Of a stretch of DNA of 64,000 nt, positions 34,273-42,978 are shown piece after piece. The position numbers and the translations under genes were made by a program. Within the stretch, counting starts at the first letter, position 1. Every line of letters begins with the position of its first letter. Under the pieces are notes generated by a model. It was given only the letters and a program-made list of their open reading frames with translations. It had not been told where the DNA came from and searched no databases. Source of the DNA: Planosporangium thailandense (GTDB lineage Bacteria; Actinomycetota; Actinomycetes; Mycobacteriales; Micromonosporaceae); the NCBI RefSeq assembly GCF_011947195.1, contig NZ_JAATVY010000006.1:186001-250000 (forward strand). Reading direction: 5' to 3'.

Positions 34273-35219
34273 GCCCTCGCCCTTCCGAGAGACTCGCCCA
34301 GCAGGCCGGTCGGCCGGAACATCAGCAACGCCACAAGGAGGACGAACGCGCCGACGCTGTGCCAGTTCGTTGCGAACAGTCCCGCCACGTAGTTTTCGAA
34401 CAGGCCGAGGACGATCCCGCCCAGCAGTGCTCCCCGCAGGTTGCCGATGCCGCCGAGTACCGCGGCGGCGAACGCCTCGACTCCCAGGTACAGGCCGTTG
34501 TCGTAGCGAACGTTGCCGATCTTCAGCAGGTACATGATGGCGGCGACCCCGGCCATCAGGCCGCCCAGCAGGAAGACCAGCGAGATGACCCGGTTCTTGT
34601 TGACGCCCATCAGCGCGGCGCTGTCGGGGTTCTGCGAGACGGCGCGGATGCCCCGGCCGAGGCGCGTGCGGTTGATGAACAGGTCCAGCCCCACCATCAT
34701 CACCAATGCGACGACGACGATGAAGATCTGCAGGTCGGTGACCTTGCCGTCCAGGAACGGGAAGACCTCCTCCTGCTTGATCAGGCGCGGCACGCCCTTG
34801 TTGTTGCGGTGGGTGAGCACGCCGACGAACTCCGAAATGGCGATGGAGGCGCCGATCGCGGTGATCAGGAAGGCCAGCGGCGGGGCGTTGCGACGGCGCA
34901 GCGGCCGGTACGCGACCAGTTCGATCACTAAAGCGGTGACCGCCGAGGCCGCCATCGCCGCCACCAGCCCGATCAGCAGGTAGCCGACGAACCCGCCCAG
35001 CCCGGGGGTTGGCGAGTCCTGGTTGAGCCCGAAGCCGCCCCAGACGATGACAGCGGTGAACGCGCCCACGGTGAACACCTCGGAGTGGGCGAAGTTGATC
35101 AGTCGAAGTACGCCGTAGACCAGGGTGTACCCGAGGGCGAAGAGCGCGATGATCGCGCCCTGCGCCAGCCCGGTCACGGTCAGCTCGCCGAACTGGTGGA
35201 AAAGGTTAGAGAAGTGCAA
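34269..35219 (-). CDS. livH: Branched-chain amino-acid ABC transporter permease LivH
   Basis: Membrane subunit pairing with LivM. About 316 residues, eight or so transmembrane segments, with GLAQGAIIALFALGYTLVYG near the start, the ATPase-contact loop GRGIRAVSQNPDSAALMGVN and GGIGNLRGALLGG. I select TTG 35219, which has GGAG six bases upstream and gives the family's short N-terminus; longer frames upstream start without a ribosome site. A hairpin separates it from the binding-protein gene. Confidence 0.93.
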   Translation of the reverse strand: MHFSNLFHQFGELTVTGLAQGAIIALFALGYTLVYGVLRLINFAHSEVFTVGAFTAVIVWGGFGLNQDSPTPGLGGFVGYLLIGLVAAMAASAVTALVIELVAYRPLRRRNAPPLAFLITAIGASIAISEFVGVLTHRNNKGVPRLIKQEEVFPFLDGKVTDLQIFIVVVALVMMVGLDLFINRTRLGRGIRAVSQNPDSAALMGVNKNRVISLVFLLGGLMAGVAAIMYLLKIGNVRYDNGLYLGVEAFAAAVLGGIGNLRGALLGGIVLGLFENYVAGLFATNWHSVGAFVLLVALLMFRPTGLLGESLGRARA

Positions 35220-35247
35220 GGGGTGCTCCAAGGTACGGATAAGGAGC

Positions 35248-35277
35248 GGTGCGGCCGGGAGCCTCCCCGACCGCACC
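35248..35277 (-). terminator. Intercistronic hairpin between livK and livH
   Basis: On the minus transcript a 12-bp stem (one U-G) with a 6-base loop lies 43 bp after the binding-protein stop and 29 bp before livH. Without a T tract it may act as a partial terminator or 3'-end stabiliser, raising binding protein over permease. Confidence 0.65.
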
Positions 35278-35320
35278 GATCCGTCGACTCATGTCCTTGC
35301 TCGTACCGGCGAAGAGCCGA

Positions 35321-36490
35321 TCACGCCTTGGGCGCCGCCTGGTCCGGGACGACCTCGCCATTGTTGACCTTGAACGCCCACACCACGATCTGGGTCGGGT
35401 CGAGCTCCCCGGTGTCGGTGAACTTGTAGGTGTTCGCCACGCCGGTGTAGTTGACCGACTTCAGGTAGTCGTTCAGCTTCTCCGGGGTGGTGTTGCCCTT
35501 GCTGATGCCCTCCAGGAAGATGTTGGCCGCGTCGTAGGCCACATCGCTGTAGGTACCCGCGTCGACCTTCCACCGCGTCTTGTAGTCGGTGACGAAGCTG
35601 CCCTTGGCCTTCGACGCCGGCGCGCACGGGCAGGTCAGGATCGTGCCCTCGGCGGCGTCCTTGCCGGCGGCCTCGATGTAGCCCTTGTCGTTGACGCCGT
35701 CGCCGGCGACCAGGACGCCCTTCCACCCGGCGGCGGTGAGCTGCTTACGGAACACTCCCGCGTTCTGGTAGTAGCCGCCGTAGAACAGCGCGGTCGCGCC
35801 GCTGGCGACGACCTTGGTGACGGTGGCGGAGAAGTCGGTCTGCTTGCCCTCACCGCCGACCTTGTCGCTGTCGACGACCGCCGACCCGAGGGTGGCCTTG
35901 ACCTGGTCGGCCAGGCCCGCGCCGTACGCCGACTGGTCGTCGACCACGAAGGCCTTCTCCGCCTTCAGCACGTTCTTGATGTACGCGCCGGCGGCCGGGC
36001 CCTGAGCGCTGTCGTTGGCGACGGCCCGGTGGAAGTACTTCCAGCCCTTGGTCGACAGCACCGGGTTGGTGGCCGACGGCGTGATGTTGGGGATCTGGGC
36101 GTCGTTCAGAATCGGGTTGGCCGCCTGCGACTCGCCCGAGAACGGCAGGCCTACGACACCGAGGATCTTCTTGTCCGCGACGAGCTGGCGGGCAAGGCCG
36201 GGCGCGACATCCGCGCTGCCCTGCGAGTCGAACTTCTTGATGACGATGCAGTTGGCGCCGTTCTTCTTGTTGTACTGCTCGACGGCGAGCTCCGCGCCCT
36301 GCTCGATGTTCACGCCGAGATTGGCCGACGGGCCGGTCAATGCGCCCAGGTACGCAATCTCGTACCCGCAGTTCTTACCCTCGGCCGCGTTTCCGCTGCC
36401 GCCACTGCTGCTCTTATTGCACGCCGCTAGCCCGGCGGCGAGCGCCACAATGGCCACCCCGCCCAACGCACGCGTGAGTCCCTGCCTCAA
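35321..36490 (-). CDS. livK: Branched-chain amino-acid substrate-binding lipoprotein (LivK/LivJ type)
   Basis: Periplasmic-binding-protein type 1 subunit of the importer. 389 residues: lipoprotein signal ending GLAAC, Ser/Gly linker, then IAYLGALTGPSANLGVNIEQG, VGLPFSGESQAANPI, AFVVDDQSAYG and FYGGYYQNAG, which line the ligand cleft. TTG 36490 is chosen because GGAGGAGGGG lies eight bases upstream; no ATG or GTG fits. First gene of livK-H-M-G-F. Confidence 0.93.
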   Translation of the reverse strand: MRQGLTRALGGVAIVALAAGLAACNKSSSGGSGNAAEGKNCGYEIAYLGALTGPSANLGVNIEQGAELAVEQYNKKNGANCIVIKKFDSQGSADVAPGLARQLVADKKILGVVGLPFSGESQAANPILNDAQIPNITPSATNPVLSTKGWKYFHRAVANDSAQGPAAGAYIKNVLKAEKAFVVDDQSAYGAGLADQVKATLGSAVVDSDKVGGEGKQTDFSATVTKVVASGATALFYGGYYQNAGVFRKQLTAAGWKGVLVAGDGVNDKGYIEAAGKDAAEGTILTCPCAPASKAKGSFVTDYKTRWKVDAGTYSDVAYDAANIFLEGISKGNTTPEKLNDYLKSVNYTGVANTYKFTDTGELDPTQIVVWAFKVNNGEVVPDQAAPKA

Positions 36491-36676
36491 GGCCTTGACC
36501 CCTCCTCCATCCGGTGGATCCCGCCCGACGTCGCGTGAGCTGCGACGATGTGACGAGGATCCCAATTTCGCGGTCCGGTCTGGGGCGGGACTCTATTGCA
36601 CGGAACGAGCAGACCGTAAGTCTCCGCGAACGGCTTTGACTGAACCGTTACATGAGGTCGCGTTCTTGGGGTGTGA

Positions 36677-36689
36677 GGTGTAATACACC
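36677..36689. promoter_or_regulatory. 13-bp palindrome downstream of pdtaR's gap with livK
   Basis: GGTGTAATACACC is an inverted repeat of 6+1+6 bases, six bases beyond the pdtaR stop and about 190 bp upstream of livK. It could be an operator for livK or part of a 3'-end structure. Confidence 0.4.
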
Positions 36690-36694
36690 GGCCT

Positions 36695-37300
36695 CTATGC
36701 CGGCTTCGCGGAAGGCTTCGTGGGAGCTTCAGCGAGTATCCGGTCGGCTACTTCCCGCATTGTCATCCGGTGATCCATGGCGGTGCGCTGGATCCATTTG
36801 AAGGCTTCCGGCTCGTTCATGTCATATGCCGTCATCAACATGCCCTTGGCACGCTCGATCGCCTTGCGCGTCTCCAAACGCTCCTGCAGGTTGGCGACCT
36901 CGTCCTCGAGCGCCGCCATTTCCGAGAACCGGGACAGTGCGATCTCGATCGCCGGCACCAGGTCGCTCTTCTGGAACGGCTTGACCAGGTAGGCCATAGC
37001 TCCCGCCGCGCGCGCCCGCTCCACCAGTTCGCGCTGGCTGAACGCGGTCAGAATGACGACCGGGGCGATCCGGCCCGCCGCGATCTTCTCCGCCGCGGCG
37101 AGACCGTCCATGATCGGCATCTTGATGTCGAGAATGACGAGGTCGGGACGCAGGTCCTCGGCCAGTCGTACGGCCGTCTCGCCGTCGGCCGCCTCGCCGA
37201 CGACGTCGTAACCCTCCTCGACCAGCATCTCGCGCAGGTCCAGACGGATCAGCGCCTCGTCCTCCGCGATGAGCACCCGACGGCTCGGTACGTCAGCCAC
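36695..37300 (-). CDS. pdtaR: ANTAR response regulator PdtaR
   Basis: Response regulator whose output is RNA binding and antitermination, as for Rv1626 of the PdtaS/PdtaR system. About 201 residues: receiver domain with acidic pair in LIAEDEALIR, phospho-acceptor Asp in LVILDIKMPIMDG and Lys in YLVKPFQK, then an ANTAR domain (LQERLETRKAIERAKGMLM, EAFKWIQRTAMDHRMTMREVA). The cognate PdtaS-type kinase is not in the window. GTG 37300 gives the conserved N-terminus. Divergent from a tRNA gene and just downstream (in map order) of the liv operon. Confidence 0.95.
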   Translation of the reverse strand: MADVPSRRVLIAEDEALIRLDLREMLVEEGYDVVGEAADGETAVRLAEDLRPDLVILDIKMPIMDGLAAAEKIAAGRIAPVVILTAFSQRELVERARAAGAMAYLVKPFQKSDLVPAIEIALSRFSEMAALEDEVANLQERLETRKAIERAKGMLMTAYDMNEPEAFKWIQRTAMDHRMTMREVADRILAEAPTKPSAKPA

Positions 37301-37383
37301 TCGCGACACTCCGATCGACCTCGAAACTCCGACGGCGGTTACCGCCCCGCTCAGAGTAGTCGGTACCCTATGACGGCGTGTCG

Positions 37384-37457
37384 GTCCCCGTATCCCAACC
37401 GGCAGAGGAACGGAGCTCAAACCTCCGACAGTGTGGGTTCGAATCCCACCGGGGGCA
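37384..37457 (+). tRNA. tRNA with CAA (Leu) anticodon and short variable arm
   Basis: A 74-base cloverleaf: acceptor GTCCCCG/CGGGGGC, a D arm TCCC-loop-GGA containing the GG pair, anticodon arm CGGAG-CTCAAAC-CTCCG with anticodon CAA, a 5-base variable loop ACAGT, T arm GTGGG-TTCGAAT-CCCAC and discriminator A. CCA is not encoded. Bacterial tRNA-Leu normally has a long variable arm, so the isotype is uncertain. A TACCCT box upstream (near 37362) may be the -10 element. Lies 83 bp from the divergent pdtaR start. Confidence 0.82.
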
Positions 37458-37528
37458 CACAGAAAAGGACAAGTGCCGCATCCGTCGTCGATCCCTCCCG
37501 GCGGCGGGCTCGTCGAGAGCCGCTGGCG

Positions 37529-38410
37529 TCAGCTTCCGCGGGTGACCCGGGCGGTCACGGTGACCGCGTCCGCCGCGGCGCCGGGCGACGCCGAGGAGCC
37601 GGTCCATCGGCCGTCCTTGACCGTCCACGTCCGTCCGGCGACGCGCACCTGTTCGACGCCGCACTCCGCGGCGTGCGACACCATCCAATAGGCGTACCGC
37701 CAACCGGTCTGGGCATCCGCCGCCCGAACGGTCACCTCACCGCCGTCCGAGCCGGTCACCGCCGCGTCGGCGCCCCAGTCGGCGCGCAGCCCGGCCACCA
37801 CGGCCTGGGCCGCCGCCGCTCCCCGCGGCGCCGGGCCGGCACCCGATCCGGAGCCGAGCGTGCACGTGACGGCCTGCTCGGCCCCACCCGTGAGCGCGCG
37901 GGCCAGCACGTCGGCCCGGTCGCTCCACTGCGCGTACGCCTCCGGATAGGCGCTGTGCTGGACCGCCTGCGCCGCGTCACCGACGTCCATCGTCTGCCAG
38001 TCGGGGACCTTGACGAGCGCGGCGTAGAACGCGGCGGACGCGAAGCGCTCGTCCATCAGCTGCTGCGGGTTCCCCCAGCCCTGGCTCGGCCGCTGCTGGA
38101 ACAGCCCCACCGAGTCGCGGTCGCCGCCGGACAGGTTGAGCAGCTTGGACTCCTGCATCGCCGTCGCGAGCGCCACCTGAACGGCCCGTACCGGCAGGTG
38201 CCGGCGCACTCCGACGGCGGCGATGGTCGCCGCGCTGGCCATCTGCTCGGGCTCGAGCGCCGCCGTGCCGCCCGCCCGCGCCACGCACTCCCGCGGTGGC
38301 GGCAGCGGCTTGAGCGCCGCCGGCATGAGCACCCGCCACGCGCCGTAACAGGTCAAGCCGACAACGGCGACGACAACCAGCAGCGCCACCGCAACCGTGC
38401 GGAACCGCAA
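37529..38410 (-). CDS. Membrane-anchored protein with a lysozyme-like (transglycosylase) domain
   Basis: A 293-residue exported protein: one N-terminal transmembrane anchor (VALLVVVAVVGLTCYGAW), then a lysozyme-like fold with a candidate catalytic Glu in ALATAMQESKLLNL and SVGLFQQRPSQGWG, and a C-terminal alpha/beta domain of about 80 residues (WRYAYWMVSHAAECGVEQV). Similar proteins in this family are often mislabelled as heavy-metal transporters. Likely role: peptidoglycan binding or cleavage. TTG 38410 has GGAGG five bases upstream; GTG 38416 is too close to it. Confidence 0.72.
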   Translation of the reverse strand: MRFRTVAVALLVVVAVVGLTCYGAWRVLMPAALKPLPPPRECVARAGGTAALEPEQMASAATIAAVGVRRHLPVRAVQVALATAMQESKLLNLSGGDRDSVGLFQQRPSQGWGNPQQLMDERFASAAFYAALVKVPDWQTMDVGDAAQAVQHSAYPEAYAQWSDRADVLARALTGGAEQAVTCTLGSGSGAGPAPRGAAAAQAVVAGLRADWGADAAVTGSDGGEVTVRAADAQTGWRYAYWMVSHAAECGVEQVRVAGRTWTVKDGRWTGSSASPGAAADAVTVTARVTRGS

Positions 38411-38519
38411 GCCCACCTCCCGACGCGACGGCGCGGACGGCTACGCCATCCGCGCCCGCTCAGCGTACGGGTATCCCGCCAACCCGGCCGAAACCGGACG
38501 GCGGGCCGTGGCCGACGGT

Positions 38520-38894
38520 TTACCGCACCCCGAGCAGGTCGACGACGAAGATGAGGGTCTCGCCGGGCTTGATGACGTTGCCGGCGCCGCGGTCGCCGTA
38601 CCCGAGGTGCGGCGGGATGGTCAGCCGCCGACGCCCGCCGACCCGCATGCCCTGGACGCCCTGGTCCCAGCCGCCGATGACGCGGCCGGCGCCGAGCGGG
38701 AACGTGAACGGCGCGCCCCTGTTCCAGGAGGCGTCGAACTCCTCGCCGGTGGAGTGGGCCACCCCGACGTAGTGCACGACCACGTCGTGTCCGGCCGTGG
38801 CCTCCGGCCCGTCACCGACGACGAGGTCGTCGATCTGCAGCTCGGTGGGGGGCTCGCCGTCGGGACGGTCGATCGTCGGTCTGCTCGTCGTCAT
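38520..38894 (-). CDS. FKBP-type peptidyl-prolyl isomerase
   Basis: Cytoplasmic prolyl cis-trans isomerase, 124 residues, one FKBP domain: ELQIDDLVVGDGPEA, VVVHYVGVAHSTGEEFDASW, VIGGWDQGVQGMRVGGRR (active-site Trp), and HLGYGDRGAG. TAGGCT (minus strand, 38907-38902) lies seven bases before ATG 38894 and no ribosome site is seen, so the transcript is probably leaderless. Confidence 0.95.
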   Translation of the reverse strand: MTTSRPTIDRPDGEPPTELQIDDLVVGDGPEATAGHDVVVHYVGVAHSTGEEFDASWNRGAPFTFPLGAGRVIGGWDQGVQGMRVGGRRRLTIPPHLGYGDRGAGNVIKPGETLIFVVDLLGVR

Positions 38895-38982
38895 ACCGCT
38901 CAGCCTAGGTGGCGGGCCGGCGGGCGGCCGGGCCGCGCTCCTCCGGTTGCCGGCGCAGGCCGCCGGGCGCACGCTCGTAGAC

Positions 38983-39240
38983 ATGGCCGTTTGCGAAGTT
39001 TGCAACAACGACTACTGGATGTCGTTCGAGATCCACACCGCCGGCGATGTCCACGTGTTCGACTCGTTCGAGTGCGCCATCCAGCGCCTCGCTCCGGTCT
39101 GCGAACAGTGCCAAGTCAAGATCGTCGGGCATGGGGTGGAGGTCGACGGCCGGTTCTTCTGCTGTGCGAACTGTGCCCGCAACAGCGGTATGGACAAGGG
39201 CGTCCAGGTCCGCGACACGGTCGGAGCCCATCCGGGCTGA
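38983..39240 (+). CDS. Small Cys-rich metal-binding protein
   Basis: An 85-residue protein with three CxxC-type pairs: CEVCNNDYWM, then CEQCQVKIVGHG and CCANCAR, plus a single Cys in FDSFECAIQRL. The layout resembles treble-clef or TRASH/MYM-like zinc fingers of small metal-binding proteins. The function is unknown. ATG 38983 starts directly after GTAGAC. Divergent from the FKBP gene across 88 bp. Confidence 0.82.
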   Translation: MAVCEVCNNDYWMSFEIHTAGDVHVFDSFECAIQRLAPVCEQCQVKIVGHGVEVDGRFFCCANCARNSGMDKGVQVRDTVGAHPG

Positions 39241-39245
39241 GCCGG

Positions 39246-39509
39246 TCAGCCGAACAGCGAGTGGCTGTCGGTACGGGTGACGCGTGCGCGCCGGCGCCGT
39301 AGCTGGATCACGACGAGGTCGACCAGCGCGACCGCGGCGAGCACGGCGGCGACCGCCGCGAAGGCCGGGTGACCGGTCCACACCAGCGCCAGCGCCAGCA
39401 GCGCGCAGGCGACCAGGCCGAAGCCGGCGAGCACCAGTCGCAGGTTCAGCGCGCTGTACGGGTGCCCGACGGTCCCCCGGGCGCCCTTGGGCTGAGCACC
39501 GATACGCAT
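39246..39509 (-). CDS. Small membrane protein (DUF6343-like)
   Basis: An 87-residue protein with two transmembrane helices (LVLAGFGLVACALLALALVW and AFAAVAAVLAAVALVDLVVI) and a basic C-terminus (QLRRRRARV). SALNLRLVLAGFG matches my memory of DUF6343. The function is unknown. ATG 39509 has no evident ribosome site. Convergent with the Cys-rich gene, with stops five bases apart. Confidence 0.75.
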   Translation of the reverse strand: MRIGAQPKGARGTVGHPYSALNLRLVLAGFGLVACALLALALVWTGHPAFAAVAAVLAAVALVDLVVIQLRRRRARVTRTDSHSLFG

Positions 39510-39583
39510 ATGGTCCCGGTACCCCGTGAGCGCGCCGCTGACGCACCCGCGGGGTACCGGGGTTCCCTTCTTCCGTTACCGCG

Positions 39584-42124
39584 TTACTCCGTTACGACGG
39601 CCCGCAGGATGTCGACCCGGGCGGCTCGGCGCGCCGGGACGATCGCGGCGACGACGCCGGCGAGGGCCGCGATCACCGCGCAGACGAGCGGCTGTCCGAT
39701 CGGCACGTCGACGGTGACGATGCCGATGGAGGCGAGGGCCCGCGAGAAGGCCGCGCCGAACGCCAGCCCCAGGACCAGGCCGAGGACCGCGCCGACGGCC
39801 GCGATCAGCAGCGCCTCCCAGCGGACCGCCGCGCGGACCTGCCGGCGGGTCATGCCGACCGCCCGCAGCAGGCCCAGCTCACGGGTCCGCTCCAGCACCG
39901 ACAGCGCCAGCGTGTTCACCACGCCGAGCAGCGCGATCACCACGGCCAGCAGGAGCATCACGTACACCATGCCGAGTAGCTGGTCCACGCTCTTGCTCTG
40001 GGTTTCCTTGAGATCGTTGGCATCCGAGATCGCGACGTTCGGGTACTCGGCCAGCGCCGTCGTTGCCACCTGCTTGACCTGCGCGGTGCTGACGCCCTGG
40101 CGGGCAGCCACCAGCACGGCGATGTCGAGCCGGTCTGAGAAGTTGGCGTTGTAGGTGTCCAGGCTGACCACGTAGCCGGTACCGATCAGGGTGGTGTCGG
40201 TGAACGTGCCGATCACGCGCAGCTTCCGGTCGCCGGTCTGGGCGAACTTCACCGTCAGCGGGGAGCCGACGCGCAGCCCCTTCGCCTTGGCGATGTCGGC
40301 CGACAGCAGGATTCCGTCCCGGCCGAGCGCGCCGACCGAGCCGGAGGCCATGCCGAGGTTGGCGACCCGGTCGACGGTGGCCGGGTCGAGTCCGGCCACC
40401 GGTGTCGTCGCACCGTCGACCTGCGCCATGCCCCAGCGCATCTCCGAGACCGTGCCGACCTCCGGCTGCGTGCGCAGCTTGTCGGCCACGCCCGTCGGGA
40501 TGCCGGCCGCGAACTGGCTGCTGGCTTTGAGGATCAGGTCGGCCTTGTTCGCGCGGTCCAGCACGTCCCCCACCGACGCCTTGATCGACGATGCCACGAC
40601 GGTCACGGCCACGACGAGCGCGAGCCCGACGACGAGCGCGGTAGCGGTGGAGGCGGTACGGCGCGGGGAGCGCGCCGCGTTGAGCCGGCCCATGCCACCG
40701 GTGACGCTCCGGGAGATCGGCGCCCCCAGGACGCGTACCAGCGGCCGGACCGCAACCGGAGCCAGCATCATGACGCCCAGGAAGGTCGCCAGCGTGCCGA
40801 GGCCCGCCGCGGCCGTCTGCGAGTCCGCGCTGATCGCCCGGACCAGCCCCGCCACGCCCCCGACGAGCAGCAGGGCGCCGACGACGAGCCGCCACCGGGC
40901 GACCCCCTTGGCCGGCGCGGCCGCCTCGCGCAGCGCCGCGATCGGCGGGATCCGGGTGGCCCGCCACGCCGGCGCGAGGGCCGCGACCAGCGTCACGAGC
41001 ACGCCGACGGCGAAGGCGGCGATCACGGTACGGGCGTGCAGTTGCAGCGCCGCGCTCGGCAGCTCCATGCCGACCGCGCCCAGCAGCCCGCGCAGGCCAC
41101 TGGCGACTGCCAGCCCGAGCCCGAGGCCGAGGACGGAGGCGACCAGGCCGACGGCGACCGCCTCGGCGAGGACGCTGCCCAGGATCTGCCGGCGCCCGGC
41201 ACCGATCGCACGCAGCAGGGCGTGCTCGCGGCCGCGCTGGGCGACCAGGATCGAGAACGTGTTCCAGATCATGAACGAGCCGACCAGCAGCGAGACCGCC
41301 GCGAAGCCCAGGAAGATCTTGGTGAACATGCTGAGCGCGCTCTGGATCGACTTGCTGGCCTCGCTGGAGACCGTCGCGCTCGTCACCGCCTCCGTCCCGG
41401 CCGGCAGGACGCGCGCGATCCGCCCCCGCAGCTGGTCGGGGGTCACCCCGGCCCGGCCGCGCACGTCGATCGCGTCGAACTGCCCGACCTTGCCGAGCAA
41501 CTGCTGTGCGGTCGACATCTGGAACGTGGCCAGGGTCGCGCCGGCCAGGTTGTCGGCCTGACCGAAGCCGGCGATGCCGACGACGGTGAACCGCCGCTGC
41601 CCGCCGGACTCGAAGATGATGCCGATGGTGTCGCCGGGGCGGTACGAGTACTTGCGGGCGGTGGCCGCGTCCACGATCACCTCGTCGGCGGCCCGGGGTC
41701 CGCGCCCGCTACGCAGGCTGAAACCGCCCGCCAGCTCGCGGTCGGTCACGTAGCCCGCGCCGAGGGTCGGCGCGCCACCGGGCTGGATCGGCTTGCCCGT
41801 CTTGTCGAGCATCAGGGCGTACCCGGTGATCGAGCCCTCGGCGGACGCCACACCGTCCACCCGGCGGACGGTGTCGACGAGGGTCGCCGGCACCGGCTTG
41901 GTCGACTGCAGCGTGCTGGTGTCGGTGAACGCCGACTTGGACCGCACGGTCACGTCCGTGCCCTTGGTCAGCCCGGCGTACAGCTGGTCGAAGGCCGCCT
42001 TCACGGTGTCGGTGAGCACCAGCGTGCCGCTCACGAACGCGACGCCCAGCATGACGGAGATCGCCGTGAGGAACAGCCGTACCTTACGGGCGAACAGCCC
42101 CTTGAGGGTGAGCGCGAACATCAC
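39584..42124 (-). CDS. MacB/FtsX-type ABC transporter permease
   Basis: Type VII ABC permease of 846 residues. An N-terminal helix, a large extracytoplasmic MacB core domain (about 45-260), three helices with FtsX motif (SFMIWNTFSILVAQRGREHALLRAIGAGRRQILG), a second pair of helices, a second extracytoplasmic domain (about 480-690) and a final FtsX unit (LALSVLERTRELGLLRAVGMTRRQV). Such systems transduce force or export lipids, peptides or drugs; the cargo is unknown. Coupled to the ATPase gene by an ATGA overlap. Confidence 0.94.
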   Translation of the reverse strand: MMFALTLKGLFARKVRLFLTAISVMLGVAFVSGTLVLTDTVKAAFDQLYAGLTKGTDVTVRSKSAFTDTSTLQSTKPVPATLVDTVRRVDGVASAEGSITGYALMLDKTGKPIQPGGAPTLGAGYVTDRELAGGFSLRSGRGPRAADEVIVDAATARKYSYRPGDTIGIIFESGGQRRFTVVGIAGFGQADNLAGATLATFQMSTAQQLLGKVGQFDAIDVRGRAGVTPDQLRGRIARVLPAGTEAVTSATVSSEASKSIQSALSMFTKIFLGFAAVSLLVGSFMIWNTFSILVAQRGREHALLRAIGAGRRQILGSVLAEAVAVGLVASVLGLGLGLAVASGLRGLLGAVGMELPSAALQLHARTVIAAFAVGVLVTLVAALAPAWRATRIPPIAALREAAAPAKGVARWRLVVGALLLVGGVAGLVRAISADSQTAAAGLGTLATFLGVMMLAPVAVRPLVRVLGAPISRSVTGGMGRLNAARSPRRTASTATALVVGLALVVAVTVVASSIKASVGDVLDRANKADLILKASSQFAAGIPTGVADKLRTQPEVGTVSEMRWGMAQVDGATTPVAGLDPATVDRVANLGMASGSVGALGRDGILLSADIAKAKGLRVGSPLTVKFAQTGDRKLRVIGTFTDTTLIGTGYVVSLDTYNANFSDRLDIAVLVAARQGVSTAQVKQVATTALAEYPNVAISDANDLKETQSKSVDQLLGMVYVMLLLAVVIALLGVVNTLALSVLERTRELGLLRAVGMTRRQVRAAVRWEALLIAAVGAVLGLVLGLAFGAAFSRALASIGIVTVDVPIGQPLVCAVIAALAGVVAAIVPARRAARVDILRAVVTE

Positions 42125-42873
42125 TCACCGAGGCCCTTCATGGCGTCGAGGATCCGGTCGGCGGTCGGCTCGCGCATCTCGTCGACCACCCGGCCGTCGC
42201 GCAGGAAGAGCACCCGGTCGGCGTAGCTGGCGGCGGTGGCGTCGTGGGTGACCATGACGGTGGTCTGGCCGTACTCGTCGACCGCGTGCCGAAGGAAGCG
42301 CAGCAGCTCGCCGCTGGAGCGCGAGTCGAGCGCGCCGGTCGGCTCGTCGGCGAAGACGATCTCCGGCTGGGTGATGAGCGCGCGGGCCGCCGCGACCCGC
42401 TGCTGCTGGCCGCCGGACAGCTCGGCGGGGGTGTGCTTCAGGCGGTTGGCCAGGCCGACGGCGGCGACGACCTGCGCCAGCCAGGCCGGGTCGGCCTTGC
42501 GTCCGCCGAGGCGCAGCGGGAGGACGATGTTCTCCTCCGCCGTCAGCGTCGGGACCAGGTTGTAGGTCTGGAAGATGAAGCCGAGGCGGTTGCGGCGCAG
42601 CAGGGTCAGGTCGGCGTCGGACAGCCCGGAGACGTCGGTGTCGCCGATGAACACCCGGCCCGCCGTGAGCGTGTCCAGCCCGGCCAGGCAGTGCAGCAGG
42701 GTGGACTTGCCGGAGCCGGACGGGCCCATGATGGCGGTGAAGGCCCCCGCGGGGAAATCCACGCTCACGTTGTCGAGAGCCTGGACCGCTGAGTCTCCTC
42801 GACCGTAGAGCTTCGTGGCGCCGACCACCCGGGCCGCGGTGCGAACACCGGCCGGGGACTTGACCATGGACAT
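42121..42873 (-). CDS. ABC transporter ATP-binding protein (MacB/LolD type)
   Basis: ATPase partner of the FtsX-type permease. 250 residues: Walker [11 protein letters not shown]-loop FIFQTYNLVPTLTA, signature [15 protein letters not shown], Walker B IVFADEPTGALDS and the H-loop VMVTHD. ATG 42873 is preceded by GAAGGG; a TTG at 42891 would also work. Divergent from a TetR regulator with a symmetric operator candidate between the two. Confidence 0.96.
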   Translation of the reverse strand: MSMVKSPAGVRTAARVVGATKLYGRGDSAVQALDNVSVDFPAGAFTAIMGPSGSGKSTLLHCLAGLDTLTAGRVFIGDTDVSGLSDADLTLLRRNRLGFIFQTYNLVPTLTAEENIVLPLRLGGRKADPAWLAQVVAAVGLANRLKHTPAELSGGQQQRVAAARALITQPEIVFADEPTGALDSRSSGELLRFLRHAVDEYGQTTVMVTHDATAASYADRVLFLRDGRVVDEMREPTADRILDAMKGLGE

Positions 42874-42895
42874 TTGAGCGCTACCCTTCAATGAT

Positions 42896-42920
42896 GTACG
42901 TCGTTACAGTATAAACGTAC
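42896..42920. promoter_or_regulatory. Candidate TetR operator
   Basis: GTACGT (42896-42901) and ACGTAC (42915-42920) are inverted half-sites with a 13-base spacer that contains TATAAA-like bases. They lie 22 bp from the ABC ATPase start and 58 bp from the tetR start, a position suited to control of both. Confidence 0.65.
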
Positions 42921-42978
42921 GGCGTAAAGAATAACGAGCAGCGACATCGGGAGACGTGGTCCGAACGGAGCGTGAGAG

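Noticed and set aside
35248-35277. ANTAR-binding antiterminator
   Set aside because: Only one hairpin and its six-base loop (GAGGCU on the transcript) starts with G where the motif needs A; kept as a plain intercistronic hairpin.
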